59,851 bases of DNA from positions 1 to 59,851 of the forward strand of contig CADBUP010000012.1 of assembly GCA_902797885.1 (NCBI GenBank). The letters run 5' to 3'. The stretch's first letter is position 1, and each line of letters starts with the position of its first letter. Under the pieces are notes generated by a model. That model saw only the letters and a list, made by a program, of their open reading frames with translations, did not search any database and was not told the DNA's origin. Positions 17,514-27,800 of this stretch are shown here, in pieces. The position numbers and the translations under genes are program-made. Source of the DNA: an uncultured Ruminococcus sp. Lineage in GTDB: Bacteria; Bacillota; Clostridia; Monoglobales; Monoglobaceae.

Positions 17514-19376
17514 ATGTTCAAAGGACATAGCGGAATAACGAGGGCATTTACTGTTGTTTCTGCGGCGGCAATTCTTATCTGCGGCGGCACGGGACTGCCT
17601 CGGAAAACGTTTGCGGAGGAAAATTTAACGGCGGGGACAAATACGGGCAAGGTAGATATATCACAGGATACAATGTCGATACCCTTTAAAAATCAGGGCT
17701 TTGAAAACGGCGATATATCCTCGTGGCAGAAAACGGCGGGTGAGGTTACGGTATGTGAAGACGCGTATGCGGGAGAGTATGCGGCGAAATTTACAGGGGG
17801 CGGAGCCGCGGCTATTCAGTACACTTTCGGCGGCCTTACTCCAAATACAACATATAAAATTTCGGCGTATATGAAAGTGGCGCAAAAGGGAAAGGGTAAC
17901 GACATTTCGCTTTGCGTAAAGGACTATGGCGGAGGTCAGATGGGCTCAGCCGTATATGACGATGTCTATACACAAAAGAGCATTACATTCACCACGGGTG
18001 AGAATAAGACTAAAGCGGTTATATTCTTTTGGAAGAACGGCGCAGGCGACGCATATGCCGACAGCTTGATACTTATGGGGCCCGCTCCGCTTCCGACTGT
18101 TGTACATGACCACAATAACGACAGCGGCGGTGATACTCCTCCTCCGATAGGAAGCGGTGAGCTTATCGACACAAGCACGGTATGGAATTCGGACAATAAC
18201 AAGGTCACCATATCCGGAAAGCATACCGGCGGAGCGGGCAGATATGTAACGGTCAGAGTCTTAAAGCCGACAAAAGAGGTTTTCTATGAAAACGATATGA
18301 AGGTGACCGAGGCGGACGGCTCATTTAAGTTTGAGTTTACAATGGATATGAACTCGGATGCTACCGGAACCTATACGGTTGATATATGCGGCACCGATGC
18401 AGAGCCAAAACAGGAAAGCTTTTATTATGAAGACTTTGAAGCGCAAAAGAAATCGGGGATAAAGTATATAAACGAAATGAACTCATCGAATAAGGATGAG
18501 CTCTCCGAGAGGCTGAATGTATTTAAAGAGAAGGGCTTTTTAGCATATGATTTGACGAAGTACAATGCGCTTGACGAGTATGAGCTTCCGACCGTAAACA
18601 AATACATTCTGGATAAAAAGCCGTTTGCGGATTTTAAGGCGCTTGAATCGGCAATAGATTATGCAATGAATAAGCTGAATAATCCTACAGATTCAAATAA
18701 ACCGAGCGGCGGAAAGGGCACCGGCGGTGGCGGTGGCGGTGGCGGAGGCGGCGGCCGAGTTACTTCCGGTGTTAAGATTGCCGTGCCGGCGGCCACGGAT
18801 AACGGAAACAATATAAGCACGGCGGATGATACTCCGTTTGACGACATTGCGGGGGTTGAATGGGCAAGAGAAGGAATAATCAGTCTTTTTAAAAAGGGAA
18901 TTATCAACGGAACGGGAAACAGAACATTTGAACCGGACAGAGTGGTTAAAAGAGAAGAGTTTGTTAAGATGATGGTTAATACCTTTGATATACCAAAGGG
19001 AGGAACGGACGCCGCATTTTCGGATGTGAATAAAGATGAGTGGTATTATGATTACATCTCGGCGGCAAAGGCGGCAGGTATTGTGTCGGGCATCGGAGAA
19101 GACGAGTTCGGAGTCGGAACGGAGCTTACCAGAGAAGATATGGTTACCATGCTTTACCGTGCGATAAAAAACCGCGGAACGGTACTTTCGAAAATAAGGA
19201 ACGCTCCTGAGTTCAGAGATGACGGGGATATATCGGATTATGCCAAAGAGGGCATAGAAAAGCTCTATATGGCGGGTATGGTTGACGGAACGGAAATCGG
19301 ACTCTTTGCACCAAAGGATATGTGCACAAGAGCCATGGCGGCAAAGCTGCTTTACACGATTCTGCAAAATCAGTAA
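17514..19376 (+). CDS. S-layer-anchored carbohydrate-binding protein (CBM-like, Ig-like, 3 SLH)
   Basis: An exported, wall-attached protein of about 620 residues with no catalytic domain seen. After a signal peptide (residues 1-33) comes a CBM4/9-like beta-sandwich near residues 58-190 (GFENGDISSW, then YTFGGLTPNTTYKISAYMKV). An Ig-like domain follows at about 210-300, a helical region, a Gly-rich linker near 400-415 containing eleven consecutive Gly, and three SLH domains (about 441-615; FDDIAGVEWAREGI, FSDVNKDEWYYDYI and a more divergent third). SLH domains bind pyruvylated secondary wall polymers. ATG 17514 is chosen over 17496 because AAGGAGAAG is its ribosome binding site. It probably holds substrate near the membrane for the transporter. 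Confidence 0.85.
   Translation: MFKGHSGITRAFTVVSAAAILICGGTGLPRKTFAEENLTAGTNTGKVDISQDTMSIPFKNQGFENGDISSWQKTAGEVTVCEDAYAGEYAAKFTGGGAAAIQYTFGGLTPNTTYKISAYMKVAQKGKGNDISLCVKDYGGGQMGSAVYDDVYTQKSITFTTGENKTKAVIFFWKNGAGDAYADSLILMGPAPLPTVVHDHNNDSGGDTPPPIGSGELIDTSTVWNSDNNKVTISGKHTGGAGRYVTVRVLKPTKEVFYENDMKVTEADGSFKFEFTMDMNSDATGTYTVDICGTDAEPKQESFYYEDFEAQKKSGIKYINEMNSSNKDELSERLNVFKEKGFLAYDLTKYNALDEYELPTVNKYILDKKPFADFKALESAIDYAMNKLNNPTDSNKPSGGKGTGGGGGGGGGGGRVTSGVKIAVPAATDNGNNISTADDTPFDDIAGVEWAREGIISLFKKGIINGTGNRTFEPDRVVKREEFVKMMVNTFDIPKGGTDAAFSDVNKDEWYYDYISAAKAAGIVSGIGEDEFGVGTELTREDMVTMLYRAIKNRGTVLSKIRNAPEFRDDGDISDYAKEGIEKLYMAGMVDGTEIGLFAPKDMCTRAMAAKLLYTILQNQ
18717..18756 (+). repeat. Poly-glycine codon tract
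   Basis: A run of GGN codons within the linker before the SLH domains of the upstream surface protein. It is low-complexity and a likely place for length variation between strains. Confidence 0.7.
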
Positions 19377-19445
19377 CAGCTGACCGCAGTAAGCGGGTAA
19401 GCGATAAAAGAAAAGTGTGTAATATTTTAAAAGGATGGTGCGACA

Positions 19446-20642
19446 TTGAAAAAATTATATAACTTTATGAAAAAAATAGGGTCAGCCCTGATGATTACGT
19501 CCATTGCCGCGGTTACTATAGCTTCACCCTTGTCGGTATCGGCGGATGAGGCGGAGGTAAGCTATCTTTTAAGAGCCGAGAATTTCAGACTCGAGACGGA
19601 GGAAAGCGGCTGGACGATAGAAAATGAAACGGGTATGCCTGAAATACCGACATACTATAATACGCAAAACGAGAAAGACAGCAAGATTTATGCTGATGTC
19701 TTTTTCCCGGAGGACGGAAATTATCTTGTTTGGGCATATGTTAAGGGATTTCCGTTGGACTTTGCGTCGAAGCGAACCTTTAAGATGGATATAGGCGACT
19801 TCTGTGACGATTCGCCGATATATGCGAACTGGCATCCCGACACATGGTATTGGCAAGCAGGAGATATTGCAAAAATCAAAAAGGGGTGGCGCAGGGTGAT
19901 GATAGAGCCGCTCGGTGCGGATGTCAGCGTCGGAGCAGTGTATATAACCAACAACCTTAAAAAGGATGTAAAGAAGCTGTCGGACTACAGCACCCTTGCA
20001 AGCGAGGCGGATACTGAACCGCCGGTATTTGAGAGCGGTACATTGAGTATTGCCGAGGGCGAGGGAAAGATGCTTAATCTGAAATGGCCGAAGGCGGCCG
20101 ACAGCGGCTCGGGCCTGGCCGGGTACATAGTTGATGTAAACGGCTACGAAACCTTTTATGATAAGAATACTACCTCGGCCATCGTTTCAAATTTATGGAG
20201 CTTAGATAAAGCGAATATTAAAGTCCATGCGGTGGACAGCCTCGGAAATCGGGCGACGGTTTCGGCGGCGAATCAAGTGATTTCGTCATTCAGCGATGTT
20301 AAGCTTGAGATAACGGATGCAAGCGGAAATACGCTGACAGGCCCAGGCGGACTTTCGGCCGGCGATAAGGTGAGAGCGTCAGTCAGCCTGAAGAACTCGG
20401 CCGATAAGGGAGAGGACATCTCACTCGGTATCTCGGTATACAGCACCGATACAGGCAAGATGATTGCGAATCAGAGAAAGACCGTATCCGTTAATGCAGA
20501 GAGTGCAATTTTGGGCGAATTTGTCGAGATAACTCTTCCGAGCGGATTTGACAAGACAAGGTGTAAGATAAAAGCGTCCCTGTGGTCGGTTGATGATATG
20601 CCGCATCCTGTATGGGAAAGCACTGTGATAGAAAATAATTAG
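19446..20642 (+). CDS. Exported protein of unknown function with beta-sandwich domains
   Basis: A 398-residue secreted protein starting with TTG at 19446 (AAGGATGG lies 8-14 bases upstream). A signal peptide covers about residues 1-36 (SALMITSIAAVTIASPLSVSA). Residues 40-175 form an aromatic-rich module (YLLRAENFRL, WHPDTWYWQAG, WRRVMIEPLG) that looks like a glycan-binding beta-sandwich. Residues 190-280 resemble a fibronectin-type/Ig-like domain with a SGSGLAGYIVDVNGY segment, and the last 110 residues resemble a second Ig-like domain. No SLH domain, lipobox or sortase signal is seen, so attachment must be by partner proteins or release. It sits between two SLH proteins in the carbohydrate locus. 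The family is not recognised. Confidence 0.7.
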   Translation: MKKLYNFMKKIGSALMITSIAAVTIASPLSVSADEAEVSYLLRAENFRLETEESGWTIENETGMPEIPTYYNTQNEKDSKIYADVFFPEDGNYLVWAYVKGFPLDFASKRTFKMDIGDFCDDSPIYANWHPDTWYWQAGDIAKIKKGWRRVMIEPLGADVSVGAVYITNNLKKDVKKLSDYSTLASEADTEPPVFESGTLSIAEGEGKMLNLKWPKAADSGSGLAGYIVDVNGYETFYDKNTTSAIVSNLWSLDKANIKVHAVDSLGNRATVSAANQVISSFSDVKLEITDASGNTLTGPGGLSAGDKVRASVSLKNSADKGEDISLGISVYSTDTGKMIANQRKTVSVNAESAILGEFVEITLPSGFDKTRCKIKASLWSVDDMPHPVWESTVIENN

Positions 20643-20656
20643 GTGGGGTTAAAATA

Positions 20657-23431
20657 ATGAGAAAAGTTTTTTTGCGATATATTTCATTCCTTGTTGCATT
20701 TATTTTTATATTAAGCAGCGTTTCCGCGGCGTATGCGGCAGAGCCGGGAGTAAGAAATACAGAAAAGTATTCGGATATTTACGGAAGCGAATATAAAAGC
20801 TCTATAGCATTGGTTACCGATTTGGAAATCTTCCCCGATGCGTCGGGCGATAAGTTTAAGCCGTTTGATACCGTTACACGCGGTGATATTGCGTATGCCC
20901 TTGCAAAATGTATGGGTATAGGCGAGGCTGCGCCGGTTGAAACCAAGTTCAGCGACGTGGGAAAGGGCGTTAAGACATCGGGATATATTAATGCGGTGTC
21001 CGAATATTTAAACGGCCTTGAGGACGGAACATTCAAGCCGGGCGAGGCGGCTACCTATAATCAGGTTCTTCAGATTTTTATAAGGGCGATAGGTTATAAC
21101 TATCTTGTCGAGGAAAAGGGCGGATACCCTTCGGGGCTTTATATTGCGGCATCACGCATAGGTCTCTCTAAGGGAACCTATCCCCAGGATGAACAGCCGA
21201 TTTCAAGAGAAAATGCGGCAAAAATCATAGATAATGCGCTTCATATCGACATCCTGCAGCCGGAAAGTATAGGAGAGTATATCGAGTATAGAGCTGTCGA
21301 GGGCGAAAATATGATGACGAAGTTCATGGGACTCAAGGAGATCAAAGGACAGATTACGGCGGACTCGGTCACAGCAATTCGCGGACGGATTGATGTTTCG
21401 GAAGGCAATGTTATGATAGGAAGCCTTATGTGCGAGGTCGGCGAGACAAATGCGGAGGATTTACTCGGGTATTACGTAAGAGCAATAGTGACAGATGATA
21501 GCCGAACGGAACGCCGACCTGTTATAAAATCCGTTTGCGTGGACGAGACGAGGTGCAGTGAGGTATTTGTAAGCTCAGAGGACGTTTCCGATTCGACGAC
21601 TATTAACAGCTTTGTATACTATGATGAAACGCGGGACAAAGAAAACATCCGTATTTCGATTAAGGATAATGCCGATTTGATTTATAATGGAGCGGCAATG
21701 CCTTCGTGGACGGCGGAGGATTTAAAGCCCAAAAACGGCTGGGTAAAGCTGATTGATACAGACGGCGACAAAAATTATGACACAATTTTCGTCCGCGACT
21801 ATATAAACTTGGTTGTGGGAAGCACCAGCAAGGTAAACAATACAATTTTTACTGTTTATGAGGACGGAACGTCCGAATATAAAAGCGTTGATATTGACCC
21901 AAAGGACAAAAACAAAAAGGTTGTTGTCCGCGATATGGACGGTAATGACGTAGGTATAGAAAAAATAGAAAAGTGGATGATACTGTCGCTTGCCGAGAGC
22001 AAGGACAAGACGGTCACACAGATTATAGTAAGCTCTAAGCCTGTGAACGGAAAAATCGAGCAGATTTCAGAGGACAAAATTAAAATAGGCGATAAGTGGT
22101 ATCGTGCCGACAACAGATTTTTTGACAAGGTTGATAAGGGTGTCTTTTCAAATGTCAAGGCAGGGCAGACAGGCACTGTATATTTGGATGCACAAGAGCG
22201 CATAGCGGCGTTTGATACAAGCAGTAACCGCGAAAAGCAGTATGGGTATCTTATAGAGAGTTGTTGTGTGGGTGCTTTGTCACAGATACCGAAGTTTAAG
22301 ATATTTACCGAACAGTCTGAGGTTAAGGTGTTTGAAGCAAAGGATAAAATCGTTTTTAATGATACTTCCACTCCTGCCGAGGATGTGCAGAAGGCTCTCG
22401 GCAACAATAATCAGCTGATTGAGTATAAGATAAACGAGGATGAGAAGATTACACTAATTAATACCGCTATGCCTGCGCCGACGGTTCAGGAACAGTGGGC
22501 GATAACCGACCCCAATGACGAATACGGCGAGCGCGACAGCAAGTTCTCGCTTGATATAGATGTTAAAAGCGGTGCGGAAAACGGTTATCCCGAATCGCTT
22601 ACCTACCGCGCGGGAAGCAAGCGTATGTTCGGCGGAAAGATTCGCGTGGGAGATTCGACAAAGACGTTTGTTATTCCGTCGGATTTGTCGAGGTATGATC
22701 TGTATGATATAAAGGATGTTACATACTGGGAGGATTATGGCTCGTATACAGATATTAAGTTTTATGATATTTCAAAAGAAAAGGTACCGGCCGCGATTGT
22801 TCTGACCGATAACGGAAGATATTCTATGGCAGAAAATATCGGCGTGGTGGATCAGGTTGTTGAAGCAGTTAACGGCGAGGGCACTGCATCGCTCGGCATA
22901 AGTATGATTGTTAAGAACACCAAGGCGACATATTTAGTGTCGGATGACGAAAATGTAAAAGCGCTGTTAACGGACACGAGAGGCGTAAGGTGTGCCCTGA
23001 GTACAGAGAAAGAGGACAGAATAGAGGTGACGGACTTAAAACGCGGCGATGTTATTCAGTATATGCTGAGCCCGAAGTCTGAAATAATCGGAATACGCGT
23101 GCTTTTCAGGTGCAATACCCCCGAGGAGTCGGAGAAGGAGTATTGGGGAAACTACGGAAGCGCATTTGACTGTTACAGCGGTCTTTATTATTCATACGGC
23201 GAGGTAACCGGCGTTTATGAATACGGCTTGTTAATAAGAACCAAAAACACAAACAGTCCGCGCGAGGATAAGTATGTTGAGCGCGTAATACCATACACCT
23301 CTTTGGTTATTCTATACGACAGCAACAGACAAAGGGTTGATGTGACCGATGCAACCGACATCTTAAGGGGCGATAAAATTCTGGTCAACGCGTCGAACCT
23401 GAATACTACACTTTTTGTTGTTTACAGATAA
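20657..23431 (+). CDS. Large SLH-domain surface protein of unknown function
   Basis: A 924-residue exported protein. The signal peptide is residues 1-28. Three SLH-like repeats lie near residues 40-205 (FKPFDTVTRGDIAYALAKC; FSDVGKGVKTSGYINAVSEY; SGLYIAASRIGLSKG). About 700 residues follow with no recognised catalytic domain; they look like repeated small beta domains with KGDVIQY/RGDKILV-type ends. SLH domains at the N-terminus with a long C-terminal extension suggest a structural or binding protein standing out from the wall. GGTGGGG precedes the ATG, 14 bases after the previous gene. Function is inferred only from location in the carbohydrate locus. Confidence 0.72.
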   Translation: MRKVFLRYISFLVAFIFILSSVSAAYAAEPGVRNTEKYSDIYGSEYKSSIALVTDLEIFPDASGDKFKPFDTVTRGDIAYALAKCMGIGEAAPVETKFSDVGKGVKTSGYINAVSEYLNGLEDGTFKPGEAATYNQVLQIFIRAIGYNYLVEEKGGYPSGLYIAASRIGLSKGTYPQDEQPISRENAAKIIDNALHIDILQPESIGEYIEYRAVEGENMMTKFMGLKEIKGQITADSVTAIRGRIDVSEGNVMIGSLMCEVGETNAEDLLGYYVRAIVTDDSRTERRPVIKSVCVDETRCSEVFVSSEDVSDSTTINSFVYYDETRDKENIRISIKDNADLIYNGAAMPSWTAEDLKPKNGWVKLIDTDGDKNYDTIFVRDYINLVVGSTSKVNNTIFTVYEDGTSEYKSVDIDPKDKNKKVVVRDMDGNDVGIEKIEKWMILSLAESKDKTVTQIIVSSKPVNGKIEQISEDKIKIGDKWYRADNRFFDKVDKGVFSNVKAGQTGTVYLDAQERIAAFDTSSNREKQYGYLIESCCVGALSQIPKFKIFTEQSEVKVFEAKDKIVFNDTSTPAEDVQKALGNNNQLIEYKINEDEKITLINTAMPAPTVQEQWAITDPNDEYGERDSKFSLDIDVKSGAENGYPESLTYRAGSKRMFGGKIRVGDSTKTFVIPSDLSRYDLYDIKDVTYWEDYGSYTDIKFYDISKEKVPAAIVLTDNGRYSMAENIGVVDQVVEAVNGEGTASLGISMIVKNTKATYLVSDDENVKALLTDTRGVRCALSTEKEDRIEVTDLKRGDVIQYMLSPKSEIIGIRVLFRCNTPEESEKEYWGNYGSAFDCYSGLYYSYGEVTGVYEYGLLIRTKNTNSPREDKYVERVIPYTSLVILYDSNRQRVDVTDATDILRGDKILVNASNLNTTLFVVYR

Positions 23432-23463
23432 GAATAAAATTAAATATAAAGGAGTGTCAATTT

Positions 23464-24837
23464 ATGAAAAAAATGTTTAGTATGGTTATGTCGCTTATAA
23501 TGCTGATCGGTATCGTGAGTATAATGCCCGCGGCCGCCTATGCCGATACGGCGAGAGAGCTTCCGATTAAAGACCCCGGTTTTGAAAGTACAAGTGACGG
23601 GGCCGGTCTTATAGCAAACGGCTGGCAGTCTTGGCCGGAGAATAATGCAATCAATAATGGCAATGTGAGCATTGAAAAAAATTCGGATAACCCGGTCAAT
23701 GTATATAACGGATGTCACTCTCTTAAGGTAACCTCTCCGAATGACACAAATGGCAGCGTGTCTGCATATTATACGCTGCAGAATTTAAAGCCAAACACAA
23801 GTTATACAGTAGGAGCATGGACGAAGTCAAGCGGTTGGGACCACGCTTCGCTTATAGTAAAGGATTATAATGGTGATGGTCAGAATGCCGGAAGTCAGAC
23901 AGAAACAAAAATAGTAAATACTGAATTCGCGTACAAAACAGTCGAGTTTACCACGGGAGAAAATAACACAACTGCAAATATTTTGTGTCAGGCAAACTGG
24001 GATGGTTATACGGGATGGTTTGATGATTTCAGCGTGGCGGAAACATCAACGCTTAAAACAAAAAACCTTATCAAGAACCCGGGCTTTGAATGGGGCAATG
24101 AGGGGTCATGGCAAAAACGTTCCGCGAAAGAAGGAGTTGTTATAAAAAGAAATGCAGAAAAAAATATATATTCGCACAGCGGTGAATATTGTTTAAAATA
24201 TGGGGTGGGAAATGTGCCATATGAACAGGATATTACGGGCTTAAAGCCAAACACAATGTATACCTTAAGCTTTTGGGTAAAGGCGGATACAACAGAATTC
24301 GGTGCGGGTGTAAAGAATTTTGCGATTGGTGAGGATGGCAAAGATATTTCACTATCGGCCAGCACAACTAATACCAATGAGTATGAGAAAAAGACTATAA
24401 ACTTCAAGACCGGAGCGAATAAGACCTCGGCGGTTGTATATGTATATTCATGGGATCAAACAGGCTGGGCAGATGATTTTGAGCTGTATGAGACGACATA
24501 CTTAAATAATGTTGCTTTAACAGACAGCGAAAAAGAGGAAAAATCCGTTCCGACAGAAGGGACAAACAAAATAACCGCAACGGTTGCAAATCCCGGAAGT
24601 GCAGAGTTGAAGGCGAGGGTTATAGCCGCATATTATAATAGTAATAATGTGCTTGAACAGGTGAAGGCTTCAGAAGAGATAACCGTCGCAGAAGGGGGCG
24701 AGCCGATGAACGTAGAGCTGACGCTTGAAAACCTCCCTAATGATGCGGCACAGGGAAGGATAAGGGTATTTCTGTTTGACGGCTTCGACTCGCTTAAGCC
24801 GCTTGACAACAGCGTTGTATTCGGAACTCAAAATTAA
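23464..24837 (+). CDS. Secreted protein with two carbohydrate-binding-module-like domains
   Basis: A 457-residue exported protein with a signal peptide (residues 1-28, ending PAAAYA). Two CBM4/9-like beta-sandwich domains follow at about 35-195 and 200-350, each with a DPGFE/NPGFE start, a LKPNTSYTVGAW or LKPNTMYTLSFW strand, a TGENNT/TGANKT turn and a W-x-DDF end. The last 100 residues form an Ig-like domain similar to those in secreted Clostridia enzymes. No SLH or catalytic domain is present. The modules are clearly related to those in the proteins before and after it, pointing to expansion of one module family within the locus. GGAG precedes ATG 23464. Confidence 0.8.
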   Translation: MKKMFSMVMSLIMLIGIVSIMPAAAYADTARELPIKDPGFESTSDGAGLIANGWQSWPENNAINNGNVSIEKNSDNPVNVYNGCHSLKVTSPNDTNGSVSAYYTLQNLKPNTSYTVGAWTKSSGWDHASLIVKDYNGDGQNAGSQTETKIVNTEFAYKTVEFTTGENNTTANILCQANWDGYTGWFDDFSVAETSTLKTKNLIKNPGFEWGNEGSWQKRSAKEGVVIKRNAEKNIYSHSGEYCLKYGVGNVPYEQDITGLKPNTMYTLSFWVKADTTEFGAGVKNFAIGEDGKDISLSASTTNTNEYEKKTINFKTGANKTSAVVYVYSWDQTGWADDFELYETTYLNNVALTDSEKEEKSVPTEGTNKITATVANPGSAELKARVIAAYYNSNNVLEQVKASEEITVAEGGEPMNVELTLENLPNDAAQGRIRVFLFDGFDSLKPLDNSVVFGTQN

Positions 24838-24869
24838 TTTTAGCCGTATGGCCGTATGGAGGAGATAAG

Positions 24870-27800
24870 ATGTTAAAACTGAGAGTGTCGAAATGGCTGT
24901 GCATTTTGCTTACGATTTCGGTTCTTGCCGCTGTTCCCGTTATGCCGATTTTTTCCGACGAGGTTAATACCTCGCCGGAAATTCTGAAGAATGCGGACTT
25001 TGAGGCCGAAGGCTTAGACCCGTGGACAGGCTTTGGAGATTACAGCCTGTCTGAGACAAACGCATATTCCGGCGCACGCTGTATTGCGCTGAGCGGAAAT
25101 GGGGAGAGCGGTATAGAACAGTTTGTGACCGGACTTAACCCCGATACCACATATGTTTTGACGGCATGGGGAAAGGTATCGGGAAAGACGAACAATATCT
25201 ATATAGGCGTCAGGGATTTCGGCGGCGAAGATAAGATTGAGTATAAGATTGGCTCATCGGCATATGTTAAGAGAGCCGTTCAGTTTAAAACCGGGGCGGA
25301 CAGCACCTCTGCCGCGGTATATGTGCGGCGTGCGGCGTTTGCGGGCGGCGTGGGTTATGTCGATAAAATGTCTCTTGAAACATTAGATGAATTTCGTAAG
25401 AATGAAGAAGAGGCCGACACTACGGAAGATGATAATGCGAATGTGGGAACCCCCGCAGGAAGCGTGGATTCAGGCCCGATAAAAAATAACGGCTTTGAAG
25501 CGGGAAAGCTTACCTCATGGAATTGTTACGGAAATTTTGAGCTTTCCGAGGAGTCTCCGCATTCGGGTAAGTATAGCGTTAAGTTTGGCGGTGACGGAAA
25601 AACCAGCGGCGTACAACAGGTAATAAAGGGGCTTTATCCCAATACTACCTATACGCTGTCGGCGTACTGTAAGGTCGAAAATCGCGGCGACAAGATCATG
25701 CTCGGCGTTACCGACCACGGTGCGGCACAGAAGGGCTATGACATAGAGGCAACAACATATACCCCGATGTCGTTTAAGTTTACCACAGGTCCGTCAAGCG
25801 ACAGCGCGAAGATATTTGTTTATCGGGGCGAGGATATGGGCGACGGCGCCGCGTATGCGGATGATTTTTCGATTACCGGTCCATTCCAAGAGGTTGATGA
25901 TGTGCCTAATGATTCAATTGAGGATGCAAATAAGACCCCCGAGGAAAAGCTTGACGAAAATGACAGGCTTGAATATATTCTCAATAAATTAGACGAAAAA
26001 GGAATAATAACAAAGACGGGGTTTGATTCCGATAAACAGATAACCAGAGCAGAGGTTCTTGCTATGATTATCAGGACAATAAATATGGAGGAAGCCGCCA
26101 AGGCTCTTGCGGGAAAGACGAGGTTTGACGATGTTCCCGAGGACTACTGGGCGTCGGGGTACATAAACCTTGCGGTCAGAGACGGAATAGCGAACGGAAC
26201 CGGCGAGACTGTCTTTGAACCCGAAGAAAATGTTACACAGGAGCAGATGATAAAGATGATGCTTTGTGCCTTCGGTCATAATGAGGAGGCGGAGGCTGAC
26301 GGAGGATATCCCGACGGATATATGAAGCTTGCACGCGACAGGGGATATGTATACGGCATTGCCGCCGCGCAGGCTGCGCCCATTACAAAGGCGCAGGCGG
26401 CGAGCATCTGTCACTATGCAATTCTGTCGGACGGCGATAGAATTGACAGCCCGAAGCCCGGGGAAATATTCGATATTTTTGACAGCAATAAGATCGAAAA
26501 ATACAAATACCTCGAGGGAACAAGCAACAAGGTTCGGGTTGTGGAAAAGGACGGAGCGAAGGCGCTTAAGATGAACTTCGGAACAGAGATGTATCCATGT
26601 GTAAAGTTTAATATGGGCGATCTCGGTCTTGATACCGACTGGTCTGAATATTCATACCTTGCGTTTGATATTACCAACACATCGACAAAGACGATTCACT
26701 TCGGCATCAGAGTCGATTCCATGGTGACTCAGGAGGACGGAACCGATAAGCTTTCGGTGAGACAGGGAATGCACGGACTCGGTACAGCAGAAAGAATTCT
26801 TTTCTGTATTCCGCTCAAAACTCCGCCTGAGGGGGTTAATTCCGTTCCGATAGGTCAGTCGATTGTGGACTTGTGCGCAAATAACAAGGTGTACCTTGCT
26901 AAAAACGCAACACAGACCATCAATCCTGAAAAGATAGTTGAGTTCCAGATTTTTGAGGCCGGACCGATACAGGAAAACGAGATATATATTCATTCAATAT
27001 CTCTGATTAAGGATGACAAGGCGATGGATGAGCCATATGTTGACCGATTCGGCCAATACACAAATTCGGACTGGAGAGGAAAGCTTTATACTCACTCTGA
27101 GTTTGAAATCCGTAAGAATGAGGAGGAGGCTGAGCTTTCGGCTAACCCAAACCCTTCGGATTGGGATGAATACGGCGGCTATGCCGACGGGCCTCAGCTT
27201 GATGCAACGGGGCATTTCAGAGTTGAGAGATATGGCGGAAAGTGGTGGCTGGTTGATCCTAACGGCAAGCTGTTTTGGTCAAACGGAATAACCTGTCTGA
27301 CAGCTGAACAGGTCGGTACGATAGGCGGCAAGGAAAAGTTTTATGAGTACATACCGACAGACAGCGAGTATATGTCAAAATTCAACTATCTTTGGAGTGA
27401 CGTTAAAAAATACAGTTATTACACCGCGAATCTTTATCGAAAGTACGGTGATGACTATTTAAACCAACACGTAGAGAATACACTTAAACGCTTAAGGTCA
27501 TGGGGTATAAACACGGCGGGGGCGTGGAGCACGGACGAATTTACCAATAGCGGACGTGTGCCCTATACCGCAATATGCGGATTTTCCGATCCGCCGAGAT
27601 TCGGGAAGATAGGAGGCAGCGGATTCGTAGATGTGTTCGACCCGAGAAGCGAAAAGGCGATTGAAAAGGGCGTGAAAACGATTGCTGATAAAAAGAACGA
27701 CCCGATGCTGGTCGGCGTGTTTATCGATAACGAGCTGGGCTTTGCAAGCGAGGAGTCTGACAACGATGGTATGACGCATACTACCTCAATAAAGTTTACA

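Noticed and set aside
18693-19367. 224-codon minus-strand frame opposite the SLH protein gene
   Set aside because: It is antisense to clear SLH repeats and has no ribosome binding site or family resemblance.
21856-22407. 183-codon minus-strand frame opposite the large SLH protein
   Set aside because: Rich in Ser/Leu, as expected for a shadow of coding sequence, and without a ribosome binding site.
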